Source of the DNA: Scytonematopsis contorta HA4267-MV1
Lineage (GTDB): Bacteria > Cyanobacteriota > Cyanobacteriia > Cyanobacteriales > Nostocaceae
DNA length: 64,000 nt
Assembly (NCBI GenBank): GCA_019359035.1
Contig: JAHHIC010000054.1
Location: 124,001-188,000, forward strand
Reading direction: 5' to 3'
In this document: in pieces, positions 15,401-25,600 of the stretch
Layout: each line of letters opens with the position of its first letter
How positions within the stretch are numbered: position 1 is the first letter of the stretch
Translations under genes and position numbers: made by a program
The notes under the pieces: model-generated
The model's database searches: none
What the model was told of the DNA's origin: nothing
The model's input: the letters and a program-made list of their open reading frames with translations, nothing else

Positions 15401-16510
15401 GTGAGATTTTTTCTAGGGTGCGCTGTTTGGGCATATAAAGGTTGGGTGGGTGAATTTTATCCCCAAGGAACTCGTCCCAACGATTTCCTCAAGCTTTACA
15501 GTCGTCGATTCACCGCTGTTGAGGGTAATACCACATTCTACGCTGTGCCAAAACCTGAGAACGTAACTCGCTGGAAAACTGAAACACCAGCTAATTTTCA
15601 ATTTTGCCTTAAATTACCGCGAGATATTACCCATAATGGAAAATTACAACCTTATATTGGTTCTGCTTTAGATTTTTTAGAAAAAATGCGTCTTTTAGAT
15701 AATCGTTTAGGCCCTATTTTTGCCCAGTTACCTCCTTCCTACTCACCAGACTTAATTGACGACTTGACATTTTTTTTACAAGCTTGGCAACAAACACAAG
15801 TACCTTTAGCCTTAGAAGTTCGTCATCAAAACTGGTTTAAAAAACCTTATTCTGATAATTTAAATGAGCTGTTAACAAAAATTGGTGTCGGTAGAGTGCT
15901 ACTAGACTCGCGTCCCATATATATAGGAGATGATGACCCACAGTTACAATCCGAAAGACGCAAACCAAAACTACCTGTAGAGTTTTGCACTACAGCCTCT
16001 TTTAGTTTAATTCGTTTCATTTCTCACCCAGACTTATCCATAAATCAGCCTTTCATGACAGAGTGGGTTAACTATATTAAACAGTGTCTACAGCAACAAT
16101 ACCTTCGCCATTTTACGAGAAATAAAGCTTTCACCCTCCACCGTTGATTAGGCGTTTCCGTTTTTTTAGCTTTGTTGAAAGCTGTATTAACATCGTCCAG
16201 ATTTTTCGGGAAGGGGTTTTATTTAAATTCCTGTGGCATCAAGGGTTTCAGCTTTTGCCGTCGGCTGAAAATAAAACCCTTATTTTTTCACGAGTCGTGG
16301 GATTTTGCCCGGTTTCTGTGATACTCCATTTTGGCGAAGGTATTGCAGCAAGGCAAAGTGATTTACTTTTTTGTTCATTGTCCGATAGAAGAAAAATCCC
16401 CAGCTAACGCTCGTTATTTTCAAAGCTTATTAGAGCAAGCTGGAGCAGAAATCCCTCCTCTCCCTTGGAATCAAGTTGAAAATTCTCCTCATCAACTGAA
16501 TCTATGGTAA
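15401..16510 (+). pseudogene. DUF72 (YecE-like) gene split by a MITE
   Basis: DUF72 proteins are TIM-barrel proteins of unknown activity. The start was placed at GTG 15401 (VRFFLGCAVWAYKGWVG), the usual N-terminus; the frame is open from 15344. Typical motifs are GCAVWAYKGWVGEFYP, VEGNTTFYAVP, FCLKLPRDITH and LALEVRHQNWF. At about residue 230 the frame enters a 249-bp inverted-repeat insertion (16097-16345) and stops at 16147. After the insertion the missing C-terminus resumes, GKVIYFFVHCPIEEKSPANAR to QLNLW and stop at 16508-16510. Removing the insertion plus one copy of its 6-bp duplication restores one continuous frame with the normal family C-terminus. The present protein lacks the last ~52 residues and is probably inactive. 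Confidence 0.93.
16097..16345. mobile_element. 249-bp MITE inserted in DUF72 gene
   Basis: Perfect 14-bp terminal inverted repeats, caataccttcgcca (16097-16110) and tggcgaaggtattg (16332-16345), bound the element. A 6-bp target duplication, cagcaa, flanks it (16091-16096 and 16346-16351). The interior has no transposase and no long ORF with coding character, but has a sub-terminal inverted pair (ggggttttatt / aataaaaccc). It would depend on a transposase elsewhere; the parent family is not identifiable here. Confidence 0.93.
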
Positions 16511-16732
16511 ACATAGGTAGAGCTTGCGACATTACACCATAATAGACAAATAATATAAATATTTACTGTAATTTCTTATGGTTATAATTGAATAATCTAT
16601 AACTAAAATCTAGGGGGTATCAGCCCTCTTTACAAATATATTAATAAGACTTAATTATAGTTAGATAGATATTTTAATCTATTGTTTTAAAGTTGATGCA
16701 TTTGAGGAATTCGTTCCTAAGCAATAGCCGTC

Positions 16733-16739
16733 AAGGAGG
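16733..16739 (+). promoter_or_regulatory. Strong ribosome-binding site aaggagg
   Basis: The full anti-anti-Shine-Dalgarno match aaggagg sits 5 bases before the ATG at 16745 and fixes that start codon. It is one of the few strong sites in the window. Confidence 0.85.
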
Positions 16740-16744
16740 TTAAG

Positions 16745-17185
16745 ATGACCCGTCTTCTTTATGAAAGTTCGCTTTCCTATAAAGGCTTTCTCGTCATTCC
16801 ATTTGTATTTGGCAAAGCTGATAACTATGAAATTTACTCATATAAATTATTAGCAGAAGTCGGTTACAAGAGCCAACTCCACAAAGTCGAAAACCCAGCA
16901 GGTATTTATGGTAGTGGTATCGATAATATTATCGATATAGCCAAAGAGCATATTGACAAACATGCAGATTTTGTCAGTCATGGTGATTACTTTAAGACTC
17001 GCTATGTTTATAAAAATAATTTGATTGTTGTCTACCAAGAAGAAGACAAATATTTCTACGACCACTATCCACAAGATTCGTTGAATAATATTGCTGCACC
17101 CAAAATATTTTCATCAGCCTATGAGTGTATCGCTTGGATTAAGCAAGGGCTAGATGCGTCTTATGTTCGTCCAAGAGTTAGATAA
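16745..17185 (+). CDS. Conserved hypothetical cyanobacterial protein (146 aa)
   Basis: I recognise no family motif with confidence. The product is 146 residues, soluble, rich in Tyr (15-16) and acidic/basic pairs, without signal peptide or membrane helix. A central stretch (IDNIIDIAKEHIDKHADF) is likely helical, followed by beta-type strands (TRYVYKNNLIVVYQEEDKYFYD) and an amphipathic helix near the C-terminus (YECIAWIKQGLD). The gene has a strong ribosome-binding site and its own terminator, so it is very probably expressed. The upstream 230 bp between the DUF72 remnant and this start is non-coding. Confidence 0.7.
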   Translation: MTRLLYESSLSYKGFLVIPFVFGKADNYEIYSYKLLAEVGYKSQLHKVENPAGIYGSGIDNIIDIAKEHIDKHADFVSHGDYFKTRYVYKNNLIVVYQEEDKYFYDHYPQDSLNNIAAPKIFSSAYECIAWIKQGLDASYVRPRVR

Positions 17186-17202
17186 TTAATTTATACAAAG
17201 AA

Positions 17203-17236
17203 AACCCCACCCACAATTTAGGGTGGGATATTTTTT
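17203..17236. terminator. Bidirectional terminator between convergent genes
   Basis: The stem cccaccc/gggtggg with an 8-base loop is followed by atattttttaa on the + strand and preceded by aaaa (a T-run on the minus strand). It lies between the stop codons at 17185 and 17235. Confidence 0.85.
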
Positions 17237-18755
17237 AAGGCAACCAAAAATTAGGCAAAATAGATTTACCTATTTGCCGCACAGCTTTATTAATTTCCCT
17301 TCCTACTTGTATATGTGCTTCATCTGCTTCCACAGGTAAAATATTTGCAGGTTTACCCTCTTTTAACTGAGAAATAACTAAATTTGCAGCTTCCAATCCT
17401 GTAACATAGGCTTTTTCTTGTGACCAAGAGCCGTGACGGTTAATTATCCAATCACCACTCATAAATACATTCTCAAAACTTGTTTTTGCTGGCAACATAT
17501 TACGATAGCTACCAGGAGCAAAATGAGATACCGCTTGGGGAAGACGAATCACGCTGCTGTCTATCACTTTTGCTCCTCTAAAAGCCGGGATACAAGTTGT
17601 TAAATACTGCTGTACAATCGGGATAATTTCTTTATTGTCTAATGGAAGAAATTGATTAGCGTGGTAAAAATCTGCTTCTACAACTGTTCCCTGTTCGTCC
17701 TTGTATTCATCATGTAGTGCATTTAAATCAAAAAATGTCCATCCTGTAGTCGTATCAAAACCAAAGCAAGCGTTAGAAGGAAGAGGAATTTGGATTTTTC
17801 TATCAAACCAAAGACGTGTTGCTAAAACATCTATTGCACCTAAATTATTGACGTTTCTAAATTCCTCACGAGCTTGTAAACTACTGGAATTAGCAACAAT
17901 TTTTTTCATCCCTGTGATACCAACTGCAAAAATCACAGCATCGGCATCAATCACTTCATTCCCATTACATACTACTGCTGTTGCACGATTAGTACTATCA
18001 ACAATTAAGTCCGTAACACGCTTATTTGCTAGTAGTTTACCCCCAGCTTTTTCAATTTGCTCCACCCAGGGACGAAATATTTTTTCTCCTACTGTTCCGC
18101 GACACCAAACGACATCAAAATCTGCTTGATGTGCAAGAATAAAGAAGTAAAGCATTCCGATTGTTGCCGCAGCGGAACATTGCTCTCCTGGAGCAAATAA
18201 TCCCACTAACAACATCGCTTCAAACGATTCGCGGTAAAGTCGTGCCGAAACACCAAATTGTTTAAATAATTCCCGTGCTGTCACAGAATCATAACGACGC
18301 CAAGCTTCGTCAGAATTATCAAAATCAACTACAGCATAAAGTAAAGGCAAAGCGCTAAGCCTATCAATTAATGGTAGACGTTTGAATCGTGTGTAAAGAA
18401 AAGTTCCTAATGGTGTGGGGAGTCGGGGACAGTCTTGAAAAATTGGCGATTCTACTTCCAACCCAGCTGGAGAGTATTGGGAGGAGCGAGTCCAAGTTGT
18501 AAAGGGATTAATTTCTAATTCATTAACTAAAGAAAAAATGTTGCGATAAGGATACCAAAAACCATGAATCCCCGCTTCAACTGAACGTCCCCCCGCAGTT
18601 TTCCAACCCGCAACCAATCCTCCAGGGTAGGGGCCTGCTTCTAGAAGTGTTACATCATAACCTTGTTTTGCTAAATGGTAAGTTGCGCCTAAACCTGCCC
18701 AACCTGCACCAACAACCACTACTTTTTTGCGTTGCAACCCTTCTATCATAATCAT
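17235..18755 (-). CDS. FAD-dependent phytoene-desaturase-like oxidoreductase
   Basis: The 506-residue flavoprotein begins with an FAD-binding dinucleotide fold, VVVVGAGWAGLGATYHLAKQG to LLEAG, then the PGG motif (PYPGGLVAG) of the carotenoid desaturase/amine-oxidase superfamily. The C-terminus has the second FAD contact, NVFMSGDWI, and SQEKAYVTGLEAAN. Members act on carotenoids, sterol-like or other polyprenoid substrates; the substrate is not deducible here. It is a paralogue of the usual CrtP/CrtQ type rather than either one, since it lacks their neighbours. No signal peptide is seen. Transcription ends at the hairpin shared with the upstream gene. The first ATG is at 18755, and a second ATG (MIEG) lies two codons on. 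Confidence 0.85.
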   Translation of the reverse strand: MIMIEGLQRKKVVVVGAGWAGLGATYHLAKQGYDVTLLEAGPYPGGLVAGWKTAGGRSVEAGIHGFWYPYRNIFSLVNELEINPFTTWTRSSQYSPAGLEVESPIFQDCPRLPTPLGTFLYTRFKRLPLIDRLSALPLLYAVVDFDNSDEAWRRYDSVTARELFKQFGVSARLYRESFEAMLLVGLFAPGEQCSAAATIGMLYFFILAHQADFDVVWCRGTVGEKIFRPWVEQIEKAGGKLLANKRVTDLIVDSTNRATAVVCNGNEVIDADAVIFAVGITGMKKIVANSSSLQAREEFRNVNNLGAIDVLATRLWFDRKIQIPLPSNACFGFDTTTGWTFFDLNALHDEYKDEQGTVVEADFYHANQFLPLDNKEIIPIVQQYLTTCIPAFRGAKVIDSSVIRLPQAVSHFAPGSYRNMLPAKTSFENVFMSGDWIINRHGSWSQEKAYVTGLEAANLVISQLKEGKPANILPVEADEAHIQVGREINKAVRQIGKSILPNFWLP

Positions 18756-18816
18756 CTCCGACTTTGGATATGATTATATTCTATGCATCATTTACGTAAT
18801 TTCATGGGGTTAAAGC

Positions 18817-18985
18817 AGCCAGGGAATAAATTAAGAGTCTAAAAGCTGAAGTTTTCTAAAAGAGGACTGAATAATGCATAAAAAACAAATATCTGATAAT
18901 ATTTAAGATATTCCCAGAAGCTTTATTTCTTATTAGTCCTCTTTAGAATAATTTAGCTTTTAGACTCTTAATTTATTCCCTAGCT
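18817..18985. repeat. Long palindromic element, copy B (arms covary)
   Basis: The arms agccagggaataaattaaga… and the inverted copy ending at 18985 pair with one mismatch over 31 bp. Relative to copy A the arm bases ccctg have become aagag, and the opposite arm has changed to match. The inner gtcctct hairpins are partly decayed. It lies between two minus-strand genes, 3' of the cyclase gene. Confidence 0.85.
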
Positions 18986-19072
18986 TATCGTATCTATGAT
19001 GCTTAATATTCTTCTTGTAAACACCATCTTAGAGTTTATTTGTGTTTATATGGGGTTTAATGTACGATGCTT

Positions 19073-21334
19073 TTATTTCATTTTTATAGATTTATAAATC
19101 GCGCTCAATTTTGCTGTAACTTTTGGTGAGCAATTAGTAAAACGAATGTAAAAACTTCCTTTTACCGTAGGTTTTTCTGATACCTTCGCGTAAACATCTT
19201 CACCTGAAAGTTCGCAATCGGGAAAGAACAAACTCATTTTCAAATTAGTCAGCGCAGACGGTTTTAAATTATCTTCATTATCTTCAATTTTTTCATAACA
19301 AACCTCTGCTCCTTTTTCAGAAAGCTGAATTAGACTACCTTTAAACAATGTATTACTTACATCTTTTCCATCTAAAACTGCGTAATGTAATGAAATTGCT
19401 TGTGACAACGGATAAAATTCTTCTTCTTCCTGTTTCAGATGTAGATTATAATTTCCAGCAATACCACCGACATCATATATTGTGATAGGTTGGTTCACAC
19501 CTTTTGGTTGTACCTGTCTTTCCGCAATAATTTCAACTGGATGACTCGCTTCTTTTAGCGTCGATTCGGAAATTAAAATTTGTCCACCTACTGTGTATGA
19601 TTCAATACGATATGTTAAATTAACGTGACTGCCAACAACCCCGTATTTAGTGCGTTTTTCTGAGCCAATATTTCCCACTACTACTTCACCAGTGTTAATA
19701 CCGATACCCATTTCCAGGTTAGGTAAACCCATTTCTTTCATTTTTTCATTCACTGGTTCCATCGCTTGCTGCATTGCGATCGCACAAGCAATAGCTCTGG
19801 TAGCATCGTCTTTTCTTGATGTGGGAGCACCAAAGAGAATTAAAATACCATCACCCATAAATTCATCAATAGTTCCCTGATACTGGGTAATCACATCAGC
19901 CATATACCCCAAGTAAATATTAAGAATTTTAATTACTTCTTCAGCGGGTAAACGTTCAGACGTAGACGTAAAACCTCTTAAATCTGAAGTCATAATGGTA
20001 ACTTTCTGCCGTTGACCCCCCAGCTTTAGACCTTCAGGGTGTTCTAATAAATTAGCGACGACTTCATCTGTGAGGTAACGTCCAAAAGTTTTTCTAATAT
20101 CTCCGGCAGTTTTGGCTACGTAAGCAGTAACAGCCACAGTAGACAGTAGTAATGCATTTATTGAAGGTACAACAGGAATCCACCAACCATTAATAAAAGC
20201 AACATAACTGCTAACTACCAGACAACCCCCTGCTATAAAAAGACTTGCAACAGCTATAGGATATTGACTTTTGCGACCATTGTTATGTCTTAGTTTCCAA
20301 CTGACTATAGCCCCAACCAATGACCAAGTAAAAATCCATACCCACTCTACAGACTCGCTCCAAGTTTTAATTATTGGTCGATTATCCAGCGCTGCACTCA
20401 AAATTTGACTGATTGCATTAGCATGAATTACTACCCCCGGCATTCGTTGAGGTTCAGAAAAAAGGCTACTCGTATAAGGAGTAAAAAATAAATCTTTTAA
20501 ACTTTCAGCAGAAGAACCAATTAAAACAATTCGTCCGCGTATTAAATCTGGTGGTATACGATTTTCTAGCACATCCATAAAAGATATACGAAGAAAACTT
20601 TTAGTTGAACCACGGTAATTTAACAGAACTTGGTAACCTTGGTCTTCTGAACGGATGTAACCCCCATCGTTACTTTTAAATAGGGGAAACACAACATCCC
20701 CAGCTTTAATTAAAAAATCTTCTGTTTGGTCAATTTTAACGCCTTTATCCTTCAGGTAAAAATCAGCAAGTTGTAAAGAAAAACTAAATACGTTATTACC
20801 AGTTTTGTCTCTTAAATAAAACATCCCGCGTCGGATTTTTCCATCTGCATCAATTGGCAAATCATTAGAACCGACTTGATTAAGTTCTTTGAGAATAGGA
20901 GGAGGAGCAACACTAGAACTATCACTACTTTCACCAATTTTTTGTACACCAATTAAATTTGGTGTCGATTTAAAAACCTTTGTTAATCTTTCTTTCCCAG
21001 GTTCAATAGAAAAATCTCGATAAATATCTAAACCAATTGCACTTGGATTATGTTGCTTTAAATTTTCCAAAGCCTGAGCGTATATGTCATCCGGAAGCGG
21101 CCATTGATAACGTTTCCCCAAAGTTTCAACCGCTGATTCATCTAAGTCTACAATCACAACGCGGCTTTCTTTTACTTCTGTAGGTCTAGCTAAAAATAAT
21201 TGGTCTAAAGCGGCTAACTCTAGCATTTCTAGTATGCCAGCAAACCTCATTAATAATACTAATATAGTAATACTTGGTGCAGCGATTAAAACACCACGCC
21301 ATTCCCATGATTTCGCTTTTATTTTTTTAAACAT
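19073..21334 (-). CDS. CHASE2-domain class III nucleotide cyclase
   Basis: This 753-residue membrane sensor enzyme has, in order, an N-terminal helix (VLIAAPSITILVLLMRFAG), an extracytoplasmic CHASE2 domain (about 45-320, with ALDQLFLARP, ESRVVIVDLDE and GRIVLIGSSAESLKD), and three more membrane helices (about 325-405). The class III cyclase domain follows (about 425-610), then a C-terminal ~120-residue module that looks PilZ-like. The catalytic metal Asp residues are D451 (TSDLRGFT) and D495 (FMGDG). The base-selecting position three before GD is Glu (E491), not the Lys typical of adenylate cyclases, and the second selector (KYGVVG) is Gly. Glu is characteristic of guanylate cyclases, so the product may be cGMP. 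It is last in a run with CHAT, TpsA-like and DUF928 genes. Confidence 0.92.
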   Translation of the reverse strand: MFKKIKAKSWEWRGVLIAAPSITILVLLMRFAGILEMLELAALDQLFLARPTEVKESRVVIVDLDESAVETLGKRYQWPLPDDIYAQALENLKQHNPSAIGLDIYRDFSIEPGKERLTKVFKSTPNLIGVQKIGESSDSSSVAPPPILKELNQVGSNDLPIDADGKIRRGMFYLRDKTGNNVFSFSLQLADFYLKDKGVKIDQTEDFLIKAGDVVFPLFKSNDGGYIRSEDQGYQVLLNYRGSTKSFLRISFMDVLENRIPPDLIRGRIVLIGSSAESLKDLFFTPYTSSLFSEPQRMPGVVIHANAISQILSAALDNRPIIKTWSESVEWVWIFTWSLVGAIVSWKLRHNNGRKSQYPIAVASLFIAGGCLVVSSYVAFINGWWIPVVPSINALLLSTVAVTAYVAKTAGDIRKTFGRYLTDEVVANLLEHPEGLKLGGQRQKVTIMTSDLRGFTSTSERLPAEEVIKILNIYLGYMADVITQYQGTIDEFMGDGILILFGAPTSRKDDATRAIACAIAMQQAMEPVNEKMKEMGLPNLEMGIGINTGEVVVGNIGSEKRTKYGVVGSHVNLTYRIESYTVGGQILISESTLKEASHPVEIIAERQVQPKGVNQPITIYDVGGIAGNYNLHLKQEEEEFYPLSQAISLHYAVLDGKDVSNTLFKGSLIQLSEKGAEVCYEKIEDNEDNLKPSALTNLKMSLFFPDCELSGEDVYAKVSEKPTVKGSFYIRFTNCSPKVTAKLSAIYKSIKMK

Positions 21335-21369
21335 TTTAATTATTTACTATGAATAAATTATTACATAGT

Positions 21370-21397
21370 GTAGAGACGTTACATGTAACGTCTCTAC
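21370..21397. terminator. gtagagac palindrome with T-run (possible terminator)
   Basis: Perfect inverted arms gtagagacg/cgtctctac surround ttacatgtaa, followed on the + strand by attttt. It sits between the DUF928 and cyclase genes, which are both on the minus strand, and could attenuate read-through. Confidence 0.7.
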
Positions 21398-21417
21398 ATT
21401 TTTGGAAAAATAAATTA

Positions 21418-22200
21418 CTATTTATCCACTTTGCAGCTATTAACGAGGGGTTCTGATACTAAATTGGAAAGACCTGCATATTGGAATAATTTTCGCCAGT
21501 CTTCCTTAATTTTGGCATCATTAGGATTATTACAACGTTGCTGTACAAGAGAGGTCAAAGTTTCGTACCAAATACCAGCTTGTGCGTAAACTTCGGGACG
21601 CTTGCTAACTTCTGCTGTTTCTAGCTGCTTGCTTAAAGCCAGACTTGACTCAGTACGCTCCACCCATCCATCTACAGTGGCTTTAGCATCGGATTCATCA
21701 GCATTACAAGGTATACTTAAAAACCATCGATAGCGCTTGCCAGCTTCCAGAGCCAAAGCATTATCCGGTAGAGTATGAGCCATAATTCCTGGCTGTTCTG
21801 GAAGATTAACGGTAGCTTCGTATACAACTTCTGTACTTATATCATTTTCGGTAGCCAATAATAGAAATTCACCAGTTTTCGCTGTCGTTTTCGGAAGGTT
21901 TACGAAAAAAGTTGGACGTTCGCTCAAAGTCAAACCCAATTTCTCTTTAGGTAGAATAGGAGTTATTTGTTTACTAAGTTTGTCGCAGGAGCCACGGGTA
22001 GCACCTCCAGTAGTACTACTGGGTGTTCCTCTATTTGGTGTTTTAAAATTTAAACTGATGAGCAAGGGTTGAGGTTGTTTAGTAATTGCTGATTCTTGTT
22101 GCAACTGAGCTTTAACTTGTCCAGGGATGCTAGACATAATTGCTAGTCCTATAGACAAAGGAATACTTGAAAGGTAAAGAGCGGTCTTCATCCAAGTCAT
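21418..22200 (-). CDS. DUF928 domain exported protein
   Basis: The 260-residue protein has an N-terminal signal peptide (LYLSSIPLSIGLAIMSSI, cleavage likely near VKA-QLQ). A Gly/Thr-rich linker follows (NRGTPSSTTGGATRGS), then the DUF928 fold: SERPTFFVNLP, EVVYEATVNLPEQPGIMAHTLPDNALALEAGKRYRWFLSIPC. DUF928 genes regularly accompany CHAT and haemagglutinin-like genes in cyanobacteria. They encode periplasmic proteins of unknown function. This copy lies in such a set and is co-directional with the TpsA-like gene, from which it is separated by a 443-bp gap. Confidence 0.88.
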   Translation of the reverse strand: MTWMKTALYLSSIPLSIGLAIMSSIPGQVKAQLQQESAITKQPQPLLISLNFKTPNRGTPSSTTGGATRGSCDKLSKQITPILPKEKLGLTLSERPTFFVNLPKTTAKTGEFLLLATENDISTEVVYEATVNLPEQPGIMAHTLPDNALALEAGKRYRWFLSIPCNADESDAKATVDGWVERTESSLALSKQLETAEVSKRPEVYAQAGIWYETLTSLVQQRCNNPNDAKIKEDWRKLFQYAGLSNLVSEPLVNSCKVDK

Positions 22201-22643
22201 GAGTGAACCTCTTTTGATTAATAGTAGTTATTGGTATAAATTTATTTTCTGGATGGTTGCGAGTGGGTACGGTGCTAAGTTACTAAGCAAATTCTTGTAA
22301 TACTATTTGCAAGTAATTTAAAAATGGCTTATTTTGTTGCAATCTGTACAAAGAAGAGAAAAATTTTTCCAATAGCTTATTGTTAAATTACTGAAGCTCA
22401 TGAATTACGTGTATTCACTAGAATAGAAGTTTAGTTAATGAGAATTTTGAAAACTGACTAATAATATTGCTGATGTATTTACTGAAAATGTTTTTCTTAT
22501 TGAAGTAAACAAGGCTATCTCCCTGATTTCTATAAGCTGTTGAAGTAACATGAAAAAAGACTGATGAAGTAATATTACTGAATATTTCATTGGTAGATGC
22601 TAAAAATTTTCTTGATAAATTTAAATAAGATTTACATAGATAT
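22201..22643. other. 443-bp intergenic stretch between TpsA-like and DUF928 genes
   Basis: It is AT-rich, and no gene with coding character, hairpin or repeat family stands out. It is long enough to hold a separate promoter for the DUF928 and cyclase genes. Confidence 0.4.
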
Positions 22644-25600
22644 TTAAGGAGGACAAGCAACAGGTTTAATCGCAGGATGACCGGGCATCAGATTCGGCAC
22701 ACTAGCAACTAAAAATACATTTCCATTTTTATCTACCACCCACCCCTGAGCTTCTACCACTTCGGACGCAGTACTTTGGTCATCAGAAGTAGAACTAGTT
22801 GCTTGTGATGAGTTGTATTTTTTAGTAGAACTTTCCACTGGCTGATACAATTCAACTAAAATATTTCTTCCTGTAAAAAGTTCATTAGGGTTAGAAGGTA
22901 GTCCACTACGTCCAGTAACAATAAATCTACTACCTTGGCTTGTGGCTTGTCCACCAGACGAACACCCTTGAGCGATTTGACTCGATGGGTCGCTGAGATT
23001 AGCAGGTAAATTTGCCAAACCTCGACTGGGGTCAACGTTGGGAGTATTAAGAATAACCTCTCCGCTTGCTCCAAATTGGGAACTAGCAGTGATATCGCTG
23101 TTGGGGGTTTCTTTTGGTTGGAATGACATTCCGATGATACCTTGGGCAGTTATGTTAACTTTTCCACCATTGCCCGTAAAAGCATTGGCACGAATATCGC
23201 TATTTTCTTGAGGAAAACCGATGATAAAAGGTGCTGTAATGCTAATATTGCCACCATTTCCTCCAGAAGCAGCAGTACCAGCAGTGGTAGAAATTAAACT
23301 ATTTTGACGCAACCATAGTAAATCTTGTATCAGAAGATTAATGTCTCCACCTTGACTACTGGCTGTTTCAGCGGAGAGAGAACCGCGATTATTTAAAGTA
23401 AATGCACCTGCTTGAATTTGAATTGCACCACCAGTACCAGTACCACGACTACCAACAGCAATACCTGCTGTATTTTCTAGTAGTATATTTTTGGCTTCAA
23501 CAAAGATACTACCACCATCACCTGTAGATTTGTTGTCAGTATCGGCGAATAATCCGGTGTTATTACCAGCGAGTAACAAATTATTGATGTTAGTAATATT
23601 TATATCACCAGCTTTACCGCTACCAGATGTTGTGGTTCTTAGTTGTCCTCCACTATTAACATTAAAGTCATTAGCGTTCACTGTAATACTACCACCGGGT
23701 GAAGAAGCTGTGGTTGTGGCATTTAACTGTGCGGTATTTGCGAGATTAAAAGTATTAGTTTTAACAGAAATAATACCTCCCTGACCGCCACTTGTATCCG
23801 CAAACAAACCAGTGTCAGAGTCTGACAAACTAAGACTATTCGCAGCATTAATATTTATATCACCGGCTTTACCGCTACCAGATGTTGTGGTTCTTAGTTG
23901 TCCTCCACTATTAACATTAAAGTCATTAGAGTTCACCGTAATACTACCACCGGGTGAAGAAGCTCTAGTTGCAGCATTTAACTGCGCGGCATTTGTGAGA
24001 TTAAAAGTATTAGTTTTAACAGAAATATTACCTCCCTGACCGCCACTTGTATCCGCAAACAAACCAGTTTTAGCACCTGATAAATTAATGTTATTTGCAG
24101 CATTAATATTAATATCACCTGCTTTACCGCTGCCAGATGTAGTGGTTCTCAGTTGTCCTCCACTATTAACATTAAAGTCATTAGCGTTCACTATAATACT
24201 ACCACCGGGTGCAGAAGCTCTAGTCGCAGCATTTAACTGTGCGGCATTTGTGAGATTAAAAGTATTAGTTTTAACAGAAATATTACCTCCCTGACCGCCA
24301 TTTGTGTCCGCAAATAAACCAGTTTTAGCATCTGATAAATTAATATTATTCGTAGCATTAATATTAATATCACCAGCTTTACCACTACCAAATGTTGTTG
24401 TTCTCAGTTGCCCTCCACTATTAATATTAAAGCCATTAGCGTTCACCATAATACTACCACCAGGCGCAGAAGCTCTAGTTGCAGCATTTAACTGTGCAGC
24501 GTTGGCAAGATTAAAAGTATTAGTTTTAACAGAAATATTACCTCCCTGACCGTCACTTGTTGTATCCGCAAACAAACCAGTGTCAGAGTCTGACAAACTA
24601 AGGCTATTGGCAGCATTAATATTAATATCACCAGCTTTACCGCTACCAGATGTAGTGGTTCTCAGTTGTCCTCCGCTATTAATATTAAAGTCATTAGCGT
24701 TCACCGTAATACTACCACCGGGTGAAGAAGCTGTAGTTGCAGCATTTAACTGCGCGGCATTGGTGAGATTGAAAATATTAGTTTTAACAGAAATATTACC
24801 CCCCTGACCGCCATTTGTATCCGCAAACAAACCGGTGTCAGAGTCTGACAAACTAAGGCTATTTGTTGCATTAATATTTATATCACCAGCTTTACCGCTA
24901 CCAGGTGTTGTTGTCCTTAGCTGTCCTGCATTTGAGGCACTAAATTCTTTAGCGTTTACCGTAATACTACCACCTGGCGCAGCAGCTGTAGTTGTGGCAT
25001 TTAACTGGGCTGCATTAGCAATATTAAAGTTATCAGTAGTCACAAATATATTCCCCCCCTTACCGCTATCTGAATCGGTTTGGGTTGAAAAGCCACTACC
25101 TAAACCCGTAATTCTTACTGAACCATTGTCAGCTTTAATTTCAATATTTCCCGCATCACCCTGTCTGGTGGTGTTAGCACTTAGCTTTCCTCCGTTAGTT
25201 ACAACTAATTCTCTCGTAGAAATATCGATATTTCCACCTTTCCCCCCAGCAGATGTACCTGCGGATATTTGGGCATTATCATTCAGCGAGAGCGACCGTA
25301 GTGCATTGATAATAATATCTCCTGCATTACCCTGACCCGATGTTGTTGCTAAAATCTCACCTTTATTATTTAAATTTAGATTATTAGTATTAATCGTAAT
25401 ACTACCAGCGTTACCTATTGTTGAAGTGGTCACGGTAATTTTGGCGTTGTCTTCTACTACTAAATTATTTGTATTCAGACTAATTTTTCCCCCATCTCCA
25501 GGGTTGTCTGTTTGAGCGCTAATAGTTCCTCTATCTGCAATCGTTAAAGTATTAGCTTTTAACTCAATGGTTCCCCCATTTCCAGTGCTATTTTTTTGAG

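Noticed and set aside
16144-16407. An 87-codon frame after the DUF72 stop as a gene
   Set aside because: It lies mostly in the MITE and partly in the displaced DUF72 3' end.
23491-25335. Plus-strand frames (LPLPDVVVLSCPP-type repeats) inside the haemagglutinin-like gene
   Set aside because: They are antisense reflections of the repeated minus-strand gene; the same pattern recurs at each repeat.
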